From assembly GCA_958298945.1 (NCBI GenBank), contig OY282608.1, forward strand, positions 14,361,933 to 14,425,932: 64,000 bases of DNA, in the 5' to 3' direction. This document shows, piece after piece, positions 1 to 14,270 of this stretch. The DNA comes from Atherix ibis. Taxonomy: Eukaryota; Arthropoda; Insecta; Diptera; Athericidae. The position numbers were made by a program, and so were the translations under genes. A model generated the notes under the pieces. It did no database searches. It saw nothing but the letters and a program-made list of their open reading frames with translations, and had not been told where the DNA came from. How positions within the stretch are numbered: position 1 is the first letter of the stretch; each line of letters starts with the position of its first letter.

Positions 1-890
1 AAGCCAACAAGCGAACAAACCAACAAACCAACAAACCAACAAACCAACAAGCCAACAAGCCAACAAACCAACGAACCAACAAACAAACAAATGAACAAAC
101 GAACAAACGAACAAATCAAAAAACCAACAAACCAACAAACCAACAAACCAACAAACCAACAAACGAACAAATGAACAAACGAACAAACGAACAATTTAAC
201 AAACCAACAAACCAACAAACCAACAAACCAACAAACCAACAATTCAACAAGCCAACAAACCTACAAACCAACAAGCCAACAAACCAACAAACCAACAAAC
301 CAACAAACCAACAAGCCAACAAACGAACAAACGAACAAACGAACAAACCAACAAACCAACAAGCAAACAAACCAACAAGCCAACAAATCAACAAGCCAAC
401 AAACGAACAAAGGAACAAACCAACAAACCAACAAACCAACAAACCAACAAGCCAACGAACCAACAAACCAACAAACCAACAAACCAAGTAACCAACAAAT
501 CAACAAACGTACAAACAAACAAACCAACAAGCCAACAAGCCAACAAGCCAACAAACCAACAAACCAACAAACCAACAAGCCAACAAACGAACAAACGAAC
601 AAACGAACAAACGAACAAACGAACAAACCAATAAACCAATAAACCAACAAGCCAACAAACCAACAAGCCAACAAATCAACAAGCCAACAAACGAACAAAG
701 GAACAAACCAACAAACCAACAAACCAACAAGCCAACGAACCAACAAACCAACAAACCAACAAACCAACAAACCAACAAACCAACAAACGAACCAACCAAC
801 AAGCCAACACACCAAAAAACGAACAAACAAACAAACCAACAAACGTACAAACCAACAAACAAACAAACCAACAAACCGACAAACCAACAA
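1..890. repeat. Lead-in segment with a 288-bp direct duplication
   Basis: Mixed units, rich in CCAACAAG and CGAACAAA. The rare unit context AAAGGAACAAACC occurs at about 409 and again at about 697, inside matching strings of variants, giving an offset of 288 bp (36 units). A pure run of five CGAACAAA units lies at 588-627. The array is already under way at base 1, so the left border of the locus is not in the window. No gene or unique sequence is present. Confidence 0.8.
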
Positions 891-3549
891 ACCAACAAAC
901 CAACAAACCAAAAAGCCAACAAGCCAACAAATTAACAAACGAACAAACCAACAAACCAACAAACCAACAAATCAACAAACCAACAAAACAACAAGCCCAG
1001 AAACCAACAAACCAACAAACCAACAAACCAACAAACCAACGAACGAACAAACCAACAAACCAACAAACCAACAAACCAACAAACCAACAAACGAACAAAC
1101 AAACAAACCAACAAACCAAAAAACCAACAAAACAATAAACCAAGTAACGATTAAACTAACAAACGAACAAACCAACAAACCAACTAGCCAAGAAGGCAAC
1201 AAACCAACAAGCCAACAAACCAACAAGCAAACAAACGAACAAATGAACAAACCAACAAACCAACAAACCAACAAACCAACAAGCCAACAAGCGAACAAAC
1301 CAACAAACCAACAAACCAACAAACCAACAAACCAAAAAAACCAACAAACAAACAGACCAACAAGCCAATAAACCAAAACACCAACAAACCAACAAACCAA
1401 GTAACCAACAAACCAACAAACGAACAAACCAACAAACCAACAAACCAACAAGCCAACAAACCAACAAGCCAACAAACCAACAAGCCAACAAACGACCAAA
1501 CGAACAAACCATTAAACCAACAAACCAACAAACTAACAAGCCAACAAACAAACAAACCAACAAACGAACAAACCAACAAACCAACAAAGCAACAAACCAA
1601 CAAGCCAACAAGCCCACAAACCAACAAGCCAACAAACGAACAAACCAAAAAACCAACAAACCAACAAACCAACAAACCAACAAACCAACAAACCAACAAA
1701 CCAACAAACCAACAAACCAACAAACCAACAAACCAACAAACCAACATACCAACAAACCAAAAAACCATCAAACCAACAAACCAACAAACCAACAAACTAA
1801 CAAGCCAATAAACCAAAAAACCAACAAACCAACAAACAAACAAACCAACAAACCAACAAACCAGCAAACCAACAAGCCAACAAGCCAACAAACTAACAAG
1901 CCAACAAATTAACAAACCAACAAACCAACAAACCAACAAGCCAACAAACCAACAAACGAACAACCCAAGAAACCAATAAGCCAACAAACCAACAAACCAA
2001 CAAGCCAACAAACCAACAAACCAACAAACGAACAAACAAACAAACAAACAAACCAACAAAAGAACAAACCAACAAACAAACAAACCAACAAACGAACAAA
2101 CCAACAAACGAACCAACCAACAAACCAACAAACCAACAAACCAACAAACAAGAAACCAACAAACCAACAAACCAACAAGCCAACAAACCAACAAACCATC
2201 AAACCAACAAACCAACAAACCAACAAACCAACAAGCCAACAAACCAACAAACCAACAAACCAACAAACCAACAAACGAACTAACCAACAAACTAACAAAC
2301 AAACAAACCAACAAACCAATAAACCAAGTAACCAACAAACCAACAAACCAATAAACCAAGAAGCGAACAAACCAACAAACCAACAAGCCACCAAACCAAC
2401 AAACCAACAAACCAACAAACCAACAAACCAACAAACCAACAAACCAACAAACCAACAAACCAACAAACTTACAAACCAACAAACCAACAAACCAACATAC
2501 CAACAAACCAAAAAACCATCAAACCAACAAACGAACAAACCAACAAACCAACAAGCCAATAAACCAAAAAACCAACAAACCAACAAACAAACAAACCAAC
2601 AAACCAACAAACCAACAAACCAACAAACCAACAAGCCAACAAACCAACAAGCCAACAAACCAACAAACCAACAAACGAACAAACAAACAAGCCAACAAAC
2701 CAACAAACGAACAAACCAACAAACCAACAAACAAACAAACCAACAAACGAACAAACCAACAAACGAACAAACCAACAAACCAACAAAGCAACAAACAAGA
2801 AACCAACAAACCAACAAACCAACAAACCAACAAGCCAACAAACCAACAAACCATCAAACCAACAAACCAACAAACCAACAAACCAACAAACCAACAAACC
2901 AACAAACCAACAAACCAACAAACCAACAAACCAACAAACGAACAAACAAACAAACCAACAACCAACAAACCAACAAACAAAAAAACCAACAAACCAACAA
3001 ACCAACAAGCCAACAAACCAACAAACCAAGTAACCACCAAACCAACAAACCAACAAGCCAATAAACCAACAAACCAACAAACGAACAAACAAACAAACCA
3101 ACAAACGAACAAACCAACAAACCAACAAACAAACAAACAAACAAACGAACAAACGAACAAACAAACAAACCAACAAACAAACAAGCCAACAAACCAATAA
3201 ACCAACAAACGAACAAACGAACAAACGAACAAACAAACAAACCAACAAACCAACAAACCAACAAACCAACAAATCAACAAACCAACAAACAACAAACCAA
3301 CAAACAAACAAACCAACAAACCAACAAACAAACAAACCAACAAACCAACAAACCAACAAACCAACAAACCAAGAAACCAACAAACTAACAAACAAACAAG
3401 CCAACAAACCAATAAACCAACAAACAAACAAACCAACAAACCAACAAACCAACAAACAAACAAACCAACAAACCAACAAACCAACAAACCAACAAACCAA
3501 CAAACCAACAAGCCAACAAACCAACAAGCCAACAAACCAACAAACCAAC
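890..3549. repeat. Higher-order repeat A, copy 1 (2,725-bp period)
   Basis: The string of variant units from about 890 recurs 2,725 bp downstream. Landmarks: CCCAGAAA at 996 and 3,721; ACGATT with its C at 1,148 and 3,873; GAAGGCAAC near 1,191 and 3,916. Towards the end the offset falls to 2,701 (CTAACG at 3,549 and 6,250), a net loss of 24 bp, or three whole units. Where I compared reading frames (972-1,499 against 3,697-4,224), the two copies differ at only two translated positions in 528 bp, so the duplication is recent or kept homogeneous. Confidence 0.9.
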
Positions 3550-3614
3550 TAACGAACAAACGAACAAACGAACAAACGAACAAACCAACAAACCAACAAA
3601 CCAACAAACCAAAA

Positions 3615-6250
3615 AACCAACAAACCAACAAACCAAAAAGCCAACAAGCCAACAAATTAACAAACGAACAAACCAACAAACCAACAAACCAACAAATCAA
3701 CAAACCAACAAAACAACAAGCCCAGAAACCAACAAACCAACAAACCAACAAACCAACAAACCAACGAACGAACAAACCAACAAACCAACAAACCAACAAA
3801 CCAACAAACCAACAAACGAACAAACAAACAAACCAACAAACCAAAAAACCAACAAAACAATAAACCAAGTAACGATTAAACTAACAAACGAACAAACCAA
3901 CAAACCAACTAGCCAAGAAGGCAACAAACCAACAAGCCAACAAACCAACAAGCAAACAAACGAACAAATGAACAAACCAACAAACCATGAAACCAACAAA
4001 CCAACAAGCCAACAAGCGAACAAACCAACAAACCAACAAACCAACAAACCAACAAACCAAAAAAACCAACAAACAAACAGACCAACAAGCCAACAAACCA
4101 AAACACCAACAAACCAACAAACCAAGTAACCAACAAACCAACAAACGAACAAACCAACAAACCAACAAACCAACAAGCCAACAAACCAACAAGCCAACAA
4201 ACCAACAAGCCAACAAACGACCAAACGAACAAACCATTAAACCAACAAACCAACAAACTAACAAGCCAACAAACAAACAAACCAACAAACGAACAAACCA
4301 ACAAACCAACAAAGCAACAAACCAAAAAGCCAACAAGCCCACAAACCAACAAGCCAACAAACGAACAAACCAAAAAACCAACAAACCAACAAACCAACAA
4401 ACCAACAAACCAACAAACCAACAAACCAACAAACCAACAAACCAACAAACCAACAAACCAACAAACCAACATACCAACAAACCAAAAAACCATCAAACCA
4501 ACAAACCAACAAACCAACAAACTAACAAGCCAATAAACCAACAAACCAACAAACCAACAAACAAACAAACCAACAAACCAACAAACCAGCAAACCAACAA
4601 GCCAACAAGCCAACAAACTAACAAGCCAACAAATTAACAAACCAACAAACCAACAAACCAACAAGCCAACAAACCAACAAACGAACAACCCAAGAAACCA
4701 ATAAGCCAACAAACCAACAAACCAACAAGCCAACAAACCAACAAACCAACAAACGAACAAACAAACAAACAAACAAACCAACAAAAGAACAAACCAACAA
4801 ACAAACAAACCAACAAACGAACAAACCAACAAACGAACCAACCAACAAACCAACAAACCAACAAACCAACAAACAAGAAACCAACAAACCAACAAACCAA
4901 CAAGCCAACAAACCAACAAACCATCACACCAACAAACCAACAAACCAACAAACCAACAAGCCAACAAACCAACAAACCAACAAACCAACAAACCAACAAA
5001 CGAACTAACCAACAAACTAACAAACAAACAAACCAACAAACCAATAAACCAAGTAACCAACAAACCAACAAACCAATAAACCAAGAAGCGAACAAACCAA
5101 CAAACCAACAAGCCACCAAACCAACAAACCAACAAACCAACAAACCAACAAACCAACAAACCAACAAACCAACAAACCAACAAACAAACAAACTTACAAA
5201 CCAACAAACCAACAAACCAACATACCAACAAACCAAAAAACCATCAAACCAACAAACGAACAAACCAACAAACCAACAAGCCAATAAACCAAAAAACCAA
5301 CAAACCAACAAACAAACAAACCAACAAACCAACAAACTAACAAACCAACAAACCAACAAGCCAACAAACCAACAAGCCAACAAACCAACAAACCAACAAA
5401 CGAACAAACAAACAAGCCAACAAACCAACAAACGAACAAACCAACAAACAAACAAACCAACAAACGAACAAACCAACAAACGAACAAACCAACAAACCAA
5501 CAAAGCAACAAACAAGAAACCAACAAACCAACAAACCAACAAGCCAACAAACCAACAAACCATCAAACCAACAAACCAACAAACCAACAAACCAACAAAC
5601 CAACAAACCAACAAACCAACAAACCAACGAACCAACAAACGAACAAACAAACAAACCAACAACCAACAAACCAACAAACAAAAAAACCAACAAACCAACA
5701 AACCAACAAGCCAACAAACCAACAAACCAAGTAACCACCAAACCAACAAACCAACAAGCCAATAAACCAACAAACCAACAAACGAACAAACAAACAAACC
5801 CAAAAACGAACAAACCAACAAACCAACAAACAAACAAACAAACAAACGAACAAACGAACAAACAAACAAACCAACAAACAAACAAGCCAACAAACCAACA
5901 AACCAACAAACGAACAAACGAACAAACGAACAAACAAACAAACCAACAAACCAACAAACCAACAAACCAACAAATCAACAAACCAACAAACAACAAACCA
6001 ACAAACAAACAAACCAACAAACCAACAAACAAACAAACCAAGAAACCAACAAACCAACAAACCAACAAACCAAGAAACCAACAAACTAACAAACAAACAA
6101 GCCAACAAACCAATAAACCAACAAACAAACAAACCAACAAACCAACAAACCAACAAACCAACAAACCAACAAACCAACAAACCAACAAACCAACAAACCA
6201 ACAAACCAACAAGCCAACAAACCAACAAGCCAACAAACCAACAAACCAAC
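3615..6250. repeat. Higher-order repeat A, copy 2
   Basis: Second copy of the 2,725-bp HOR, in the same orientation and directly after copy 1. It carries the CCCAGAAA, ACGATT and GAAGGCAAC landmarks of copy 1. It also keeps the copied phase slips: an extra A in a CC-A7-CC unit near 4,058 (copy 1 near 1,333) and 7-bp CAAGAAA units near 4,873 and 5,512. Small differences include CCAACATA/CCATCACA type changes and a three-unit deletion. No gene content. Confidence 0.9.
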
Positions 6251-7090
6251 TAACGAACAAACGAACAAACGAACAAACGAACAAACCAACAAACCAACAA
6301 ACCAACAAACCAACAAACCAAAAAACCAACAAACCAACAAACGAACAAACCAACAAACCAACAAGCCAACAAACCAACAAACCAACAAACCAAAAAACCA
6401 ACAAACCAATAAACCAAGTAACCAACAAACCAACAAACGAACAAACCAACAAACAATCAAACCAACAAACGAACAAACCAACAAACGAACAAACCAACAA
6501 ACACACAAACCAAGAAACCAACAAACCAAGTAACCAACAAATCAACAAACGTACAAACAAACAAATCAACAAGCCAAAAAGCCAACAAGCCAACAAACCA
6601 ACAAGCCAACAAACCAACAAACCTACAAACGAACAAACGAACAAACGAACAAACGAACAAACGAACAAACGAACAAACGAACAAATCAACAAACCAACAA
6701 ACCAACAAACCAACAAACCAATAAACCAACAAACCAACAAGCCAACAAACCAAAAAACCAACAAGCCAACAAACCAACAAACCAACAAACCAACAAACCA
6801 ACAAGCCAAGAAACGAACAAACCAACAAAACAACAAAACAACAAACCAACAAGCCAACAAACCAACAAGCCAACAAACCAACAAGCCAACAAACGAACAA
6901 ATAAACAAACCAACAAACTAACAAACCAACAAACCAACAAGCCAACAAACCAACAAACCAACAAACCAACAAACCAACAAACGAACAAACGAACAAACCA
7001 ACAAGCCAACACACCAAAAAACGAACAAACGAACAAACCAACAAACCAATAAACCAACAAACCGACAAACCAACAAACCAACAAACCAAC
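6250..7090. repeat. Linker of mixed octamer units
   Basis: Octamer units continue without a break. Seven consecutive CGAACAAA units lie at 6,630-6,685, preceded by the uncommon CCTACAAA. I found no single offset matching this stretch to a neighbouring HOR over its full length, although short strings recur elsewhere. No gene, RNA or mobile element is visible. Confidence 0.75.
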
Positions 7091-8720
7091 AAACCAAAAA
7101 GCCAACAAGCCAACAAATTAACAAACGAACAAACCAACAAACCTACAAACCAACAAACCAACAAACCAACAAAACAACAAGCCCACAAACCAACAAACCA
7201 ACAAGCCAACAAACCAACAAACCAACGAACGAACAAACCAACAAACCAACAAACCAACAAACCAACAAACCAACAAACCAACAAACCAACAAACCAACAA
7301 ACCAACAAACCAACAAACCAACAAACCAACAAACCAACAAACCAAAAAACCAATAAACCAATAAACCAAGTAACCAACAAACCAACAAACGGACAAACCA
7401 ACAAACCAAGAAGGCAACAAACCAACAAGCCAACAAACCAACAAGCAAACAAACGAACAAACGAACAAACCAACAAACCACCAAACCAACAAACCAACAA
7501 ACTAACAAGCCAACAAGCGAACAAACCAACAAACCAACAAACCAACAAACCAACAAACCAAAAAAACCAACAAACAAACAAACCAACAAGCCAACAAACC
7601 AAAAAACCAACAAACCAACAAACCAAGTAACCAACAAACCAACAAACGAACAAACCAACAAACCAACAAGCCAACAAACCAACAAGCCAACAAACCAACA
7701 AGCCAGCAAACGACCAAACGAACAAACCATTAAACCAACAAACCAACAAACTAACAAGCCAACAAACCAACAAACCAAAAAACCAACAAACAAACAAACC
7801 AACAAACGAACAAACCAACAAACCAACAAACCAACAAACCAACAAGCCAACAAGCCCACAAGCCAACAAGCCAACAAACGAACAAACCAAAAAACAACCA
7901 AACCAACAAACCAACAAAACAACAAACCAACAAACCAACAAACCAACAAACCAACAAACCAACATAAAAACAAACCAAAAAACCATCAAACCAACAAACC
8001 AATAAACCATCAAAAAACAAGCCAATAAACCAAAAAACCAACAAACCAACAAACAAACAAACCAACAAAACAAGAAACCAACAAACCAACAAACCAACAA
8101 GCCAACAAACTAACAAGCCAACAAATTAACAAACCAACAAACCAACAAACCAACAAACCAACAAGCCAACAAACCAATGAACGAACAACCCAAAAAAACC
8201 AACAAACCAACAAGCCAACAAACCAACAAGCGAACAAACAAACAAACCAACAAACCAACAAACGAACAAACCAACAAACAAACAAACCAACAAACTAACA
8301 AACCAACAAACAAAAAAACGAACAAACCAACAAATTAATAAGCCAACAAACCAACAAACCAAGTAACCACCAAACCAACAAACCAACAAGCCAATAAACC
8401 AACAAACCAACAAACGAACAAACGAACAAACCAACAAACGAACAAACCAACAAACCAACAAACCAACAAACGAACAAACGAACAAACGAACAAACAAACA
8501 AACCAACAAACACACAAACAAACAAGCCAACAAACCAACCAACAAACCAACGAACAAACGAACAAACAAACAAACCAACAAACCAAAAAACCAACAAACC
8601 AACAAACCAACAAACCAACAAACAACAAACCAACAAACCAACAAACAAACAAACCAACAAACCAACAAACCAACAAACCGAGAAACCAACAAACCAACAA
8701 ACCAACAAACCAACAAACCA
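7090..8720. repeat. Diverged third copy of part of higher-order repeat A
   Basis: Landmarks of HOR A reappear in the same order: CCAAAAAG with CCAACAAG and AATTAAC near 7,096, AACAAGCCCAC near 7,180, GAAGGCAAC near 7,410 and the CC-A7-CC slip near 7,560. The distance from copy 2 is about 3.49 kb, and units between landmarks differ more than between copies 1 and 2. It is probably an older duplicate that has gained and lost units. Irregular 7-bp and 9-bp units occur near 8,015 and 8,190. Confidence 0.65.
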
Positions 8721-11700
8721 AGAAACCAACAAACTAACAAACCACCAAGCCAACAAACCAACAAACCATCAAACAAATAAACCAACAAACCAACAAACCA
8801 ACAAACCTACAAACCAACAAACCAACAAACCAACAAACCAACAAACCAACAAACCAGTAAGCCAACAAACCAACAAGCCAACAAACCAACAAACCAACAA
8901 ACGAACAAACGAACAAACCAACAAACCAACAAACCAACAAACCAACAAACCAACAAACCAACAAACCAACAAACCAACAAACCAACAAACCAACAAACCA
9001 ACAAACCAACAAACCAACAAACGAACAAACCAACAAACCAACAAGCCAACAAACCAATAAACCAACAAGCCAACAAACCAAAAAACCAACAAAAGAACAA
9101 ACAAACAAACCAACAAACCAACAAACCAACAACCCAAGTGACCAACAAACCAACAAACGAACAAACCAACAAACAAGCAAACCAACAAACCAACAAACCG
9201 ACAAACCAACAAACCAACAAACCAGCAAACCAACAAGCCAACAAGCCAACAAACTAACAAACGAACAAACCAAGAAACCAACAAACCAACAAACCAACAA
9301 AACAACAAGCCCACAAACCAACAAACCAACAAGCCAACAAACCAACAAACCAAGAACGAACAAACCAACAAACCAACAAACCAACAAACCAACAAACCAA
9401 CAAACGAAGAAACCAACAAACAAACAAACCAAAGAACCAACAAACCAATAAACCATGTAACCAACAAACCAACAAACAAACAAACCAACAAACCAACAAA
9501 CCAACAAACCAACAAACGAACAAACGAACAAACGAACAAACCAACAAACCAACAAACCAACAAACCAACAAACCAACAAGCCAACAAGTTAACAAACCAA
9601 CAAACCAACAAACCAACAAACCAACAAACCAACAAACCAAAAAACCAATAAACAAACAAACCAACAAGCCAACAAACCAAAAAACCAACAAACCAACAAA
9701 CCAAGTAACCAACAAACCAACAAACGAACAAACCAACAAACCAACAAGCCAACAAGCCAATAAACCAACAAGTCAACAAACCAACAAGCCAACAAACGAC
9801 CAAACGAACAAACCATTAAACCAACAAACCAACAAACCAACAAGCCACCAAACCAACAAACCAAAAAACCAACAAATAAACAAACCAACAAACGAATAAA
9901 CCAACAAACCATCAAACCAACAAACCATCAAACCAACAAACCAACAAGCCAAAAAACTAACAAACCAACAAACCAACAAACCAACAAACCAACAAACCAA
10001 CAAACCAACAAACCAACAAACTAACTAGCCAACAAACCAACAAACCAACAAACCAACAAACCAACAAACCAACAAACCCACAAACCAACAAACCAACAAA
10101 CCAACAAACAAACAAACAAACAAACCAACAAACCAACAAACCAACAAACCAAAAAACCAACAAATCAACAAACCAAGAAGCCAACAAACCAACAAACCAA
10201 GTAACCAACAAACCAACAAACCAACAAGCCAACAAACCAACAAGCCAACAAACCAACAAGCCAACAAACCAACAAGCCAACAAGCCAACAAACGAACAAA
10301 CGAACAAACCAACAAACCAACAAACCAACAAGCCAACAGCCAACAAACGAACAAACCAACAAACCAACAAACCAACAAACCATCAAACCAACAAACGAAC
10401 AAACCAACAAGCCATCAAACAAAAAAACTAACAAACGGACAAACCAAAAAAACCAACAAACAAACAAACCAACAAGCCAACAAACCAAAAAACCAACAAA
10501 CCAACAAACCAAGTAACCAACAAACCAACAAACGAACAAACCAACAAACCAACAAGCCAACAAGCCAACAAACCAACAAGCCAACAAACCAACAAGCCAA
10601 AAAACGACCAAACGAACAAACCATTAAACCAACAAACCAACAAACTAACAAGCCAACAAACCAACAAACCAACAAACCAACAAACCAACAAACCAACAAA
10701 CCAACAAGCCAACAAATCAACAAACCAACAAACAAAAAAACGAACAAACAAAAAAACCAACAAACCAACAAACTAATAAACCAAAAAACGAAAAAACCAA
10801 CAAACCAACAAACCAACAAACCAACCAACCAACAAGCCAACAAACCAACAAACCAACAAACCAAGTAACCAACAAACCAACAAACGAAAAAACCAACAAA
10901 CAAACAAACCAACAAACAAACAAACCAACAAACCAACAAACCAACAAACCAACAAACAAACAAACCACCAAACCAACAAACCAACAAACCAACAAACCAA
11001 CAAACCAACAAACCAACAAACCAACAAACCAACAAACCACCAAGCCAACAAGCCAACAAACTAACAAGCCAACAAATTAACAAACCAACAAACCAACAAA
11101 CCAACAAGCCAACAAACCAACAAACGAACAACCCAATAAACCAACAAGCCAACAAACCAACAAACCAACAAGCCAACAAACCAACAAACCAACAAACGAA
11201 CAAGCAAACAAACCAACAAACCAACAAACGAACAAACCAACAAACAAACAAACCAACAAACGAACAAACCAACAAACGAACAAACTAACAAACCAACAAA
11301 CCAACAAACAAGAAACCAACAAACTAACAAACTAATAAGCCAACAAACCAACAAACCATCAAACCAACAAACCAACAAACCAACAAACCAACAAACCAGC
11401 AAACCAACAAACCAACGAACCAACAAACCAACAAACGAACAAACAAACAAACCAACAAACCAACAAACCAACAAACAAAAAAACCAACAAACCAACAAAC
11501 TAACAAACCAACAAGCCAACAAACCAACAAACGAAAAAACCAACAAACCAACAAACCAACAAACCAACAAACCAACAAACCAACAAACCAACAAACCAAC
11601 AAACCAACAAACCAACAAACCAAGTAACCAACAAACCAACAAACAAGCAAACCAGCAAACGAACACACCAACAAACCAAACCAACAAACCAACAAACCCA

Positions 11701-12050
11701 CAAACCAAGAAACCAATAAACCAACAAACCAACAAACTAACAAACCAACAAGCCAACAAACCAACAAACCAACAAACAAACAAACCAACAAACCAACAAA
11801 CCAACAAACCAACAAACCAACAAACCAACAAACCAACAAACCAACAAACCAACAAACCAACAAAACAACAAACCAACAAACCAACAAGCCAACTAACCAA
11901 CAAGCCATTAAACCAACAAACCAACAAACGAACAAACGAACAAACCAACAAACCAACAAACCAACAAACCAACAAACGAACAAACCAACAAACGAACAAA
12001 CGAACAAACCAACAAACCAACAAACCAACAAACCAACAAACCAACAAACC
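8720..12050. repeat. Mixed octamer region without a clear long-range period
   Basis: Units continue in register with scattered slips: a 7-bp unit near 9,353, a 7-bp CCAACAG near 10,335, a 9-bp CC-A7-CC near 10,444 and a 5-bp CCAAA at 11,676-11,680. The 5-bp unit shifts the register by 3, which is unusual here. Strings near 10,400-10,650 resemble parts of HOR B (the CGGACAAA and CGACCAAA landmarks), so the segments are related, but I could not define borders. No gene content. Confidence 0.7.
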
Positions 12051-14270
12051 AAGAAACCAACAAACCAACAAACTAACAAGCCAACCAACCAACAAACCAA
12101 CAAATCAACAAACCCACAAACCAACAAACCAACAAACCAACAAACCAACAAACGCACAAACAAGTAAACAAACAAACCAACAAACCAACAAACCAAAAAA
12201 TCAACAAACCAACAAACCAACAAGCCAACAAACCAACAAACCAAGTAACCAACAAACCAACAAACCAACAAGCCAACCAACCAATAAACCAACAAACGAA
12301 CAAACGAACAAACCAACAAACCAACAAACCAACAAGCCAACAAACCAACAAACCAACAAACCAACAAACCAACAAACCAACAAACCAACAAGCCAACAAA
12401 TCAACAAACCAACAAACAAAAAAACGAACAAACAAAAAAACCAACAAACCAACAAAATAATAAACCAAAAAACCAAAAAACCAACAAACCAACAAACCAA
12501 CAAACCAACAAACCAACCAACCAACAAGCCAACAAACCAACAAACCAACAAACCAACAAACCAACGAACCAACAAGCCAACAAGCCAACAAACCAACAAA
12601 CGAACAACCCAATAAACCAACAAGCCAACAAACCAACAAACCAACAAGCCAACAAACCAACAAGCCAACAAACCAACAAACCAACAAACGAACAAGCAAA
12701 CAAACCAACAAACCAACAAACGAACAAACCAACAAACAAACAAACCAACAAACAAACAAACCAACAAACGAACAAACTAACAAACCAACAAACCAACAAA
12801 TAAGAAACCAACAAACTAACAAACCGACAAGCCAACAAACCAACAAACCATCAAACCAACAAACCAACAAACCAACAAACCAACGAACCAACAAACCAAC
12901 AAACCAACGAACCAACAAACCAACAAACGAACAAACAAACAAACCAACAAACCAACAAACCAACAAACAAAAAAACCAACAAACCAACAAACTAACAAAC
13001 CAACAAGCCAACAAACCAACAAACCAACAAACAAACAAACCAACAAACCAACAAACCAACAAACCAACAAACCACAAACCAACAAACCAACAAACCAACA
13101 AACGAACAAACGAACAAACAAACAAACCAACAAACCAACAAACCAACAAGCCAACAAACCAACAAACCAACAAACGAACAAACGAACAAACAAACAAACA
13201 AAAAAACCACCAAACCAACAAACCAACAAACCAAGAAACCAATAAACCAACAAACCAACAAACCAACAAACCAACAAACCAACAAACCAACAAACCAACA
13301 AACCAACAAACCAACAAACCAACAAACCAACAAACAACAAACCAACAAACAAACAAACCACCAAACCAACAAACCAACAAACCAAGAAACCAATAAACCA
13401 ATAAACCAACAAACCAACAAACCAACAAACCAACAAACTAACAAACCAACAAGCCAACAAACCAACAAACCAACAACCAAACAAACCAACAAACCAACAA
13501 ACCAACAAACCAACAAACCAACAAACCAACAAACCAACAAACCAACAAACCAACAAACCAACAAACCAATAAGCCAACCAACCAACAAGCCAACAAACCA
13601 ACAAACCAACAAACGAACAAACGAACAAACCAACAAACTAACACACCAACAAACCAACAAACGAACAAACCAACAAACGAACAAACGAACAAACCAACAA
13701 ACCAACAAACCAACAAACCAACAAACCAACAAACCAAGAAACCAACAAACCAACAAACTAACAAGCCAACAAACCAACAAACCAACAAATCAACAAACCA
13801 ACAAACCAACAAACCAACAAACCAACAAACCAACAAACGCACAAACAAGTAAACAAACAAACCAACAAACCAACAAACCAAAAAACCAACAAACCAACAA
13901 ACCAACAAACGAACAAACGAACAAACGAACAAACCAACAAACCAACAAACCAACAAACCAACAAACCAACAAACCAAGTAACCAACAAACCAACAAACCA
14001 ACAAGCCAACCAACCAATAAACCAACAAACGAACAAACGAACAAACCAACAAACCAACAAACCAACAAGCCAACAAACCAACAAGCCTACAAACCAACAA
14101 GCCAACAAACGAACAAACGAACAAACCAACAAACCAACAAACCAACAAACGAACAAACCAACAAACAAACAAACCAACAAACGAACAAACCAACAAACGA
14201 ACAAACCAACAAACCAACAAACCAACAAACAAGAAACCAACCAACCAACAAGCCAACAAGCCAACAAACC
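12050..14270. repeat. Region with a direct duplication of about 1.68 kb offset
   Basis: The string CGCACAAA-CAAGTAAA-CAAACAAA occurs with CAAGT at 12,161 and 13,846, an offset of 1,685 bp, and nearby strings match at 1,677, a difference of one unit. A TAAGAAA 7-bp slip lies near 12,800 and a CCACAAA 7-bp unit near 13,070. All matches are direct. The remainder is ordinary octamer units. Confidence 0.7.
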
